A DNA stretch of 7,069 bases, taken from contig CANGSN010000155.1 in the NCBI GenBank assembly GCA_947455805.1, forward strand, positions 1 to 7,069, in the 5' to 3' direction. Origin of the DNA: Planctomycetota bacterium (GTDB taxonomy: Bacteria; Planctomycetota; UBA1135; UBA2386). The notes under the pieces are model-generated. The model worked only from the letters and a program-made list of their open reading frames with translations, made no database searches and was not told the DNA's origin. Both the position numbers and the translations under genes were made by a program. Shown here piece by piece: positions 6,038 through 7,069 of the stretch (position 1 is its first letter; each line of letters begins with the position of its first letter).

Positions 6038-7048
6038 ATGACTTCGCCCGCCTCCCCGATGGCCTCCCGTTCGTTCCTGGCGCCGCTCGCCGTCGCCGTG
6101 GCCCTGGCGGCCCTGGCCACCCTGGTCTGGCGGCAGAGCCAGCAGGTCACCGCCCTGCGGGACGAAGCGGCCACCCTCCACACGGCCGTGGACAGGGTCC
6201 TGGGAGAGGTCACCCGGATGCGCATCGAGCAGTCGGCGACCGGCAAGGGACCGCAAGCCCTGCTCGAGAAGCTCCGCGTCTACGCGCCGCTGGCGGCGAC
6301 CTCGCGCACCGCCGAGCCGGACTACCAGAACGCGCTGAAATCGATGGACGAGGTCATCCTGGCCTTCCGCTCCCTCGGCACCGATGCATGGAAGCCGATC
6401 CAGGATCGGCTGGCGCAGCTGCGCCCCGACCAGCACCACGACGAGATCAAGCAGCTGTTGCGCGCCGCCCTCGCCGTCGATCCGAAGCAGGGCGGCAACC
6501 TGCTCGAGCAGGTGCTGCTCGGCTACCAGCACCCGTCGCCGAAACTACGCTGGTTCGCGGCCGGCACCCTGATCGAGCATGACAAGCCGAAGGCGCAGCA
6601 GCTGCTGCGACGCATCCTGCGGACCGAGTCCCACCGCGGCATCGACACCGACCGCCTGGCCGTCTACGGCGCGCCGATCCCGGACCTGAATGCGATGGCG
6701 GGCAACGGCTTCAGCAACTTCGTCAACTGGTACGTGAAGTCCGGTGACGAGGAGATGGAGGAGACGCTGCTGCAGGTGCTCGGCCGCACGATGCACGACA
6801 CGGTGACCATCCAGGAGTGCATCAAGGCGCTCGCCGACCGCAAGTGCGCCCGTGCCGTGCCGATCATCGAGAAGCTCTACGCGAACCCGCCGGTGCAGCA
6901 GGACAACGCCATCTTCGACACCACCTGCCTGCGTGGCCTGATCGAGATCCGCGGCAAGGAAGCGAGGCCGTTCCTGGAGCAGGCGCTGCTGAAGGCGCGC
7001 TCCGACACGGTCACCAAGTTCCTGCAGGAACAGCTGAAGACCTTGTGA
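6038..7048 (+). CDS. Membrane-anchored protein with coiled coil and HEAT-like helical repeats
   Basis: A 336-residue protein of unknown function. Residues about 13-31 are a single hydrophobic segment (FLAPLAVAVALAALATLVW) acting as an uncleaved anchor, followed by a likely coiled coil at about 33-66 (SQQVTALRDEAATLHTAVDR). The remainder is predominantly helical and reads as degenerate HEAT-type pairs: about 152-196 (LLEQVLLGYQHPSPKLRWFA, then LLRRILR), 241-285 (LLQVLGR, then IQECIKALADRK and AVPIIEKLY) and 291-332 (LRGLIEI, then ARPFLEQALLKA). Such arrays usually bind proteins and have no catalytic residues; none is visible here. The ATG at 6038 is taken as start; the ATG at 6059 is equally possible and would remove seven residues without affecting the anchor. 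Neither has a Shine-Dalgarno. The gene is divergent from the lipoprotein operon, so a functional link is possible but unproven. The stop is 21 bp from the window end, and nothing is discernible after it. Confidence 0.85.
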   Translation: MTSPASPMASRSFLAPLAVAVALAALATLVWRQSQQVTALRDEAATLHTAVDRVLGEVTRMRIEQSATGKGPQALLEKLRVYAPLAATSRTAEPDYQNALKSMDEVILAFRSLGTDAWKPIQDRLAQLRPDQHHDEIKQLLRAALAVDPKQGGNLLEQVLLGYQHPSPKLRWFAAGTLIEHDKPKAQQLLRRILRTESHRGIDTDRLAVYGAPIPDLNAMAGNGFSNFVNWYVKSGDEEMEETLLQVLGRTMHDTVTIQECIKALADRKCARAVPIIEKLYANPPVQQDNAIFDTTCLRGLIEIRGKEARPFLEQALLKARSDTVTKFLQEQLKTL

Positions 7049-7069
7049 AGCGCGGCGGCCCGTGCGTTC

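Overview
The window is very GC-rich bacterial DNA with three complete genes and one fragment. It holds two large co-directional minus-strand genes for paralogous glycine-rich lipoproteins, the 5' end of a further minus-strand gene running off the left edge, and one plus-strand gene for a membrane-anchored helical-repeat protein. The lipobox signal peptides imply a bacterium with an envelope lipoprotein pathway. The combination of SbsA-type Ig-like (Big_5) domains with long Gly-rich surface lipoproteins, HEAT-like membrane proteins, high GC and weak or absent Shine-Dalgarno sites best recalls Planctomycetota or Myxococcota. This is an inference from style, since no marker gene is present.

Layout on the minus strand, in transcription order: lipoprotein B (start 5597, stop 2940, 885 aa), an 85-bp gap, lipoprotein A (start 2854, stop 110, 914 aa), then a GTGA overlap (113-110) into a third gene of which only 37 codons are visible. 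The visible N-terminus of that gene looks like the small beta domain that opens many amidohydrolases. Spacing and orientation suggest one operon. The two lipoproteins match from end to end: lipobox Cys at residue 21, a compact cysteine cluster, two Big_5-like Ig domains, a conserved TDGRFF...DFVLP block, about 300 residues of Gly-rich repeats, and a C-terminal domain I cannot assign. They are therefore an old tandem duplication of a full-length architecture.

A 440-bp divergent intergenic region (5598-6037) separates lipoprotein B from the plus-strand gene (6038-7048, 336 aa). That protein has an N-terminal membrane anchor, a probable short coiled coil and a helical-repeat body. The intergenic region carries a perfect 9-bp inverted repeat and a 9-bp direct repeat spaced 33 bp, but no promoter I can defend.

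The best candidate for something undescribed is the tandem pair of cysteine-cluster/Ig/Gly-rich lipoproteins, probably surface-exposed structural or adhesive proteins. They may be coupled in translation to an enzyme gene. No RNA gene, mobile element or CRISPR array is visible.
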